NCBI GenBank assembly: GCA_002900995.3
Contig: CM035312.1
Span: forward strand, 2,477,103 to 2,541,102
Direction of reading: 5' to 3'
DNA from: Ganoderma boninense
Lineage: Eukaryota > Basidiomycota > Agaricomycetes > Polyporales > Polyporaceae
Length of the DNA: 64,000 bases
The position numbers and the translations under genes are program-made. Below are positions 61,311 to 64,000 of the stretch, in pieces. The stretch's first letter is position 1, and every line of letters starts with the position of its first letter. The notes beneath the pieces are model-generated. The model searched no databases. It was given only the letters and a program-made list of their open reading frames with translations, and had not been told where the DNA came from.

Positions 61311-64000
61311 TCAAGCGGCAGGCGAAGGCAAGGCACCGAGACCCCTCCAGTGAGCGATCCACTTACGCACGTCCTCGACGCCGATCTGCGGTAACGAGGG
61401 ATCCCGTAGGAGCGCGCATCGTTTGGCACTGTCCTCGATGTCCAGCAGGATCCCGACGCCGCCGCTCTCGGGGATGAGACCCTGGGGTTTCGAAGAGTTC
61501 AAGAGCGTGACCTGCCACACCGACATCAGCCTGATCGCCGGCGCGACGTACTCGGCCAGCTGAGCGTTCGGAGACTCCACTTCCTCGACGAGCCTCGCGA
61601 CCCACTTCTGCGGGGACACAGTCGGCACCTTCAGCACCGAGGAGAAGTGGCCCATGATGTCCGCCCAAGAGATGGGGCGCGGGTGGCGGACGTGGAACAT
61701 CGAGGTCGCGGAGGTCGTCTCCGCGATCTCGGCGATGATCGCTGCGCAGGTATCGGCCGGGAGCCAAGAGATGACCTGCGGTGCTGTAAGTATACCGCGT
61801 GTTGGGAAGAGACAAGTGCGAACTTACACCCTGGCCTTGAGGGAGACATCCTAGGGCGGCGCTGGCGCAGATCATCGATGGCAGCCATTCAGACAACTTC
61901 CAGGCGCCGTTCACCCCACCGCTCAGCTGCCCAATGCGTATGACGACGGCCTGGACGACCTTCCGCTCCGCAGCGATCTGGAGTAGGTGCTCAGCAACCC
62001 ACTTGGATTCCGTGTACCCGGCCCCGACTGCGACGCTCGCGGCGATTGGCACCTCCTTGGGGTACGTGGTCTCCTTGTAGTCTGTTTAGTTTTATTGTGA
62101 GCAAGTTGTTCCTAACGAGCATGCTTTCGAATGACTTACTGCGGAAGATGCCGAGACTGCTACCGTAGAGAAGCGTGACTGGACCAAACTCTCGCGCATC
62201 CCTTGCGAGGTTGATGAGGCCACGGAGACCCATGAGTGGGCCCTCAAACGACGACAATGGGGCCTGGAGGTTGATTGGCCATCCTACAAGATGAATCAGA
62301 AACCAACTCAGTCAGAAAATGAGTAATCACTCACCGAGGTGGAGGATATGCGAAACGCTAGCCCGGATCTACAGTACTGTAAGATAGAGAATGCAATCAG
62401 ATGGACCGGTGTGCTCACCTCCTGATACACATCTTGGGACATACCGAGCGACGGTTTGTCAAGCACACACGTCACGGCCTGGAAGTGAGCGGATTCGAGA
62501 AGACCGGTGTCGAGACCGCGGAACTTGAACGCGGATACTTGGCGCTCCTTCGCGCCCACACCATCGTCACTCGGGCGGACGAGAGCGTAGACCTTCTTGA
62601 AACGGGAGATCTCGAGAAGGTGCGCGAGGGCATGGGCTCCGAGACTGCCGGTTGTTCCTGTGACGACGATTGAGCCAAGAGCCTCGCGCTGAGCAGGACC
62701 CTTCACCGCGGAAGGAGCCAGATCTGCGCTGAGCCGCGCGAGCAACGCTTCCATCGCCTGAACCTTCTCTGCTGTCGGGTCCTGTTCCACGGCCGCCGGC
62801 GAGCTAAGAATGGGCTGGTCCGGCGTAGACTCGACGGCAGCCTCCTCGATCCTCTCCAGAAGGTCCTTCACAGTGAGATCAGCCAGGAGCTGCAGCTGGG
62901 ACACGGCGACAATCGGACGGAGGGCGAAGGAAAGGGATGCGGCCGACAACGAGTCAAGACCATACGAAGTCAACGGGACGTCGGGCGAGACGTCTTCCTC
63001 CTTCATGTCGAGGATGCGGCAAACAATCTGCAAGAGGGACGGCTTGCCATCGCCATCCTGCGTCTCGGCGTTGTCCGCGTCGCGGGGCACAAGGTGGTCA
63101 TACATCGGGGAGGGGCCCATGTTGTCGCGGACTGCACGCCAGTCGAAGCCAGGAACGTACTGCCACACAGGGCCATCCCGTAGCTTTCGGATACCATCTC
63201 CGACGTACTCGCAGAAGTCTTGGTGGAACGGAACGCGTCAGTGTTGACCACATGACATCTAACTCATAATCAGACGAACCTTGGGCAGGCATTCCCCATG
63301 CAGCAAGATGACGCAGCCGGGATTGGTAGGAACGATTCGTGGTTGTGATTACGCTGCTGTCCGTGATGGCGGGACAAACCATACAGTATGCATTCTTGTA
63401 CTTGTGCGTCATCCCGGCCAATGTAGCGTTCGCCCTGGGAGGTAAAGCCTGAGTGACAGCATGCATCTAAGGCAGTGGAACGACTCACGCAGCATAGTTC
63501 GTTTGACCGGCGTTGCCAAACATGGCTGAAATGGAAGAGAGGGTGACAAGGAAATCCAAGGTGCCAAGGTCAAGGACACTCTCGAGGACCGCGAAAGCTC
63601 CAGGTTTGGGAGGAAATACGAGGTTGAAGCTCTCTTGGGTGTGCGAGGTGAACAACCTATCATGGAGGAAGCCAGACAGGAGCACGCATCCGCCCAGAGG
63701 GGCAGACAACTTTTGCAGCATGGCCGCCATGTCGTTCGCAGATGTGGCATCAACGGCGAGAGGCTGGAGGGTCAGGTCGGACAAACTGGAAAGGTGATAG
63801 AGGATACGTTGAGAGATCCAATCCCCTGCCCTGTCGAGCGTAGACGGTCCAGAACGGGAGGTGAGAGTGATGTGCCGGGCGCCGTTCTGCGACAATACCA
63901 ATGAGACGGCCGATGCGACTGAAGAGATGAAAATCATACCTTGTACATCCAAAGCGCCATGTATAGACCGAGGCTTCCGATGCCACCAATGAGGAGATAG
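61311..64000 (-). CDS. Reducing polyketide synthase with thioester-reductase domain (PKS2), C-terminal part only
   Basis: The gene enters from the right edge; the window holds KR, ACP and the reductase. KR: LIGGIGSLG at the edge, then NGARHITLTSRSGPS, and the catalytic region SSISAMFGNAGQTNYAA. ACP: SYGLDSLSAA with the carrier Ser codon at about 62950. Reductase: VVTGTTGSLGAHALAHLL (NADP site), GYTESKWVAEHL (YxxxK), SEWLPSMICASAALGCLP, SWLPADTCAAIIAEIAE, FHVRHPRPISWADIMGHFSS, and a C-terminus ALLRDPSLPQIGVEDVRKWI ending LGALPSPAA and TGA at 61313-61311. This supplies the reductase end that PKS1 lacks. Intron positions match PKS1. The upstream KS, AT and DH are presumably outside the window. 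Confidence 0.9.

Overview
The window looks like nuclear DNA of a filamentous basidiomycete, most likely an Agaricomycete (inference). Genes are split by many 50-150 bp GT-AG introns and intergenic spaces are short. The families are fungal: SPX-RING protein, ARG5,6 fusion enzyme, DUF6534 membrane proteins, reducing polyketide synthases and Ty3/gypsy chromoviruses. Two runs of exactly 100 N (5877-5976 and 48256-48355) show that three contigs were joined. Exon structures below were inferred by eye; gene ends are the outer coding limits.

Region 1 (1-5876) and region 3 (18428-24319) are two near-identical copies of one locus: a DUF2358-like gene (+), the NEDD8-activating enzyme regulatory subunit ULA1 (-) and arginine biosynthesis ARG5,6 (+). 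Copy 1 is cut off by the first N gap inside ARG5,6 and has a 1-base deletion in that gene's presequence. Copy 2 is complete and is preceded by a divergent SPX-RING gene. The two copies are either a recent duplication or two haplotypes of a dikaryon placed in one scaffold.

Region 2 (5977-15697) is a transposon block: the 3' part of one chromodomain Ty3/gypsy element with its LTR, a decayed gag, an 882-bp inverted-repeat insertion holding a tRNA-like (SINE-type) head, a second chromodomain pol with a different 3' LTR, and a hAT-type MITE with a perfect 8-bp target-site duplication.

Region 4 (25205-40221) has a 5-kb gene-poor stretch, a small hypothetical protein, a fatty-aldehyde-dehydrogenase-type ALDH with a C-terminal membrane segment, and a DUF6534 membrane protein.

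Region 5 (40222-64000) looks like a secondary-metabolism locus. A reducing polyketide synthase with a C-terminal thioester reductase (PKS1, +) is truncated just before the second gap. A close paralogue or allele (PKS2, -) enters from the right edge. Between them lie a thiol-type methyltransferase, a GMC oxidoreductase and two more DUF6534 proteins. PKS1 probably builds a partly reduced chain that its reductase releases as an aldehyde or alcohol. The oxidase and methyltransferase could act later, but the product cannot be read from sequence.
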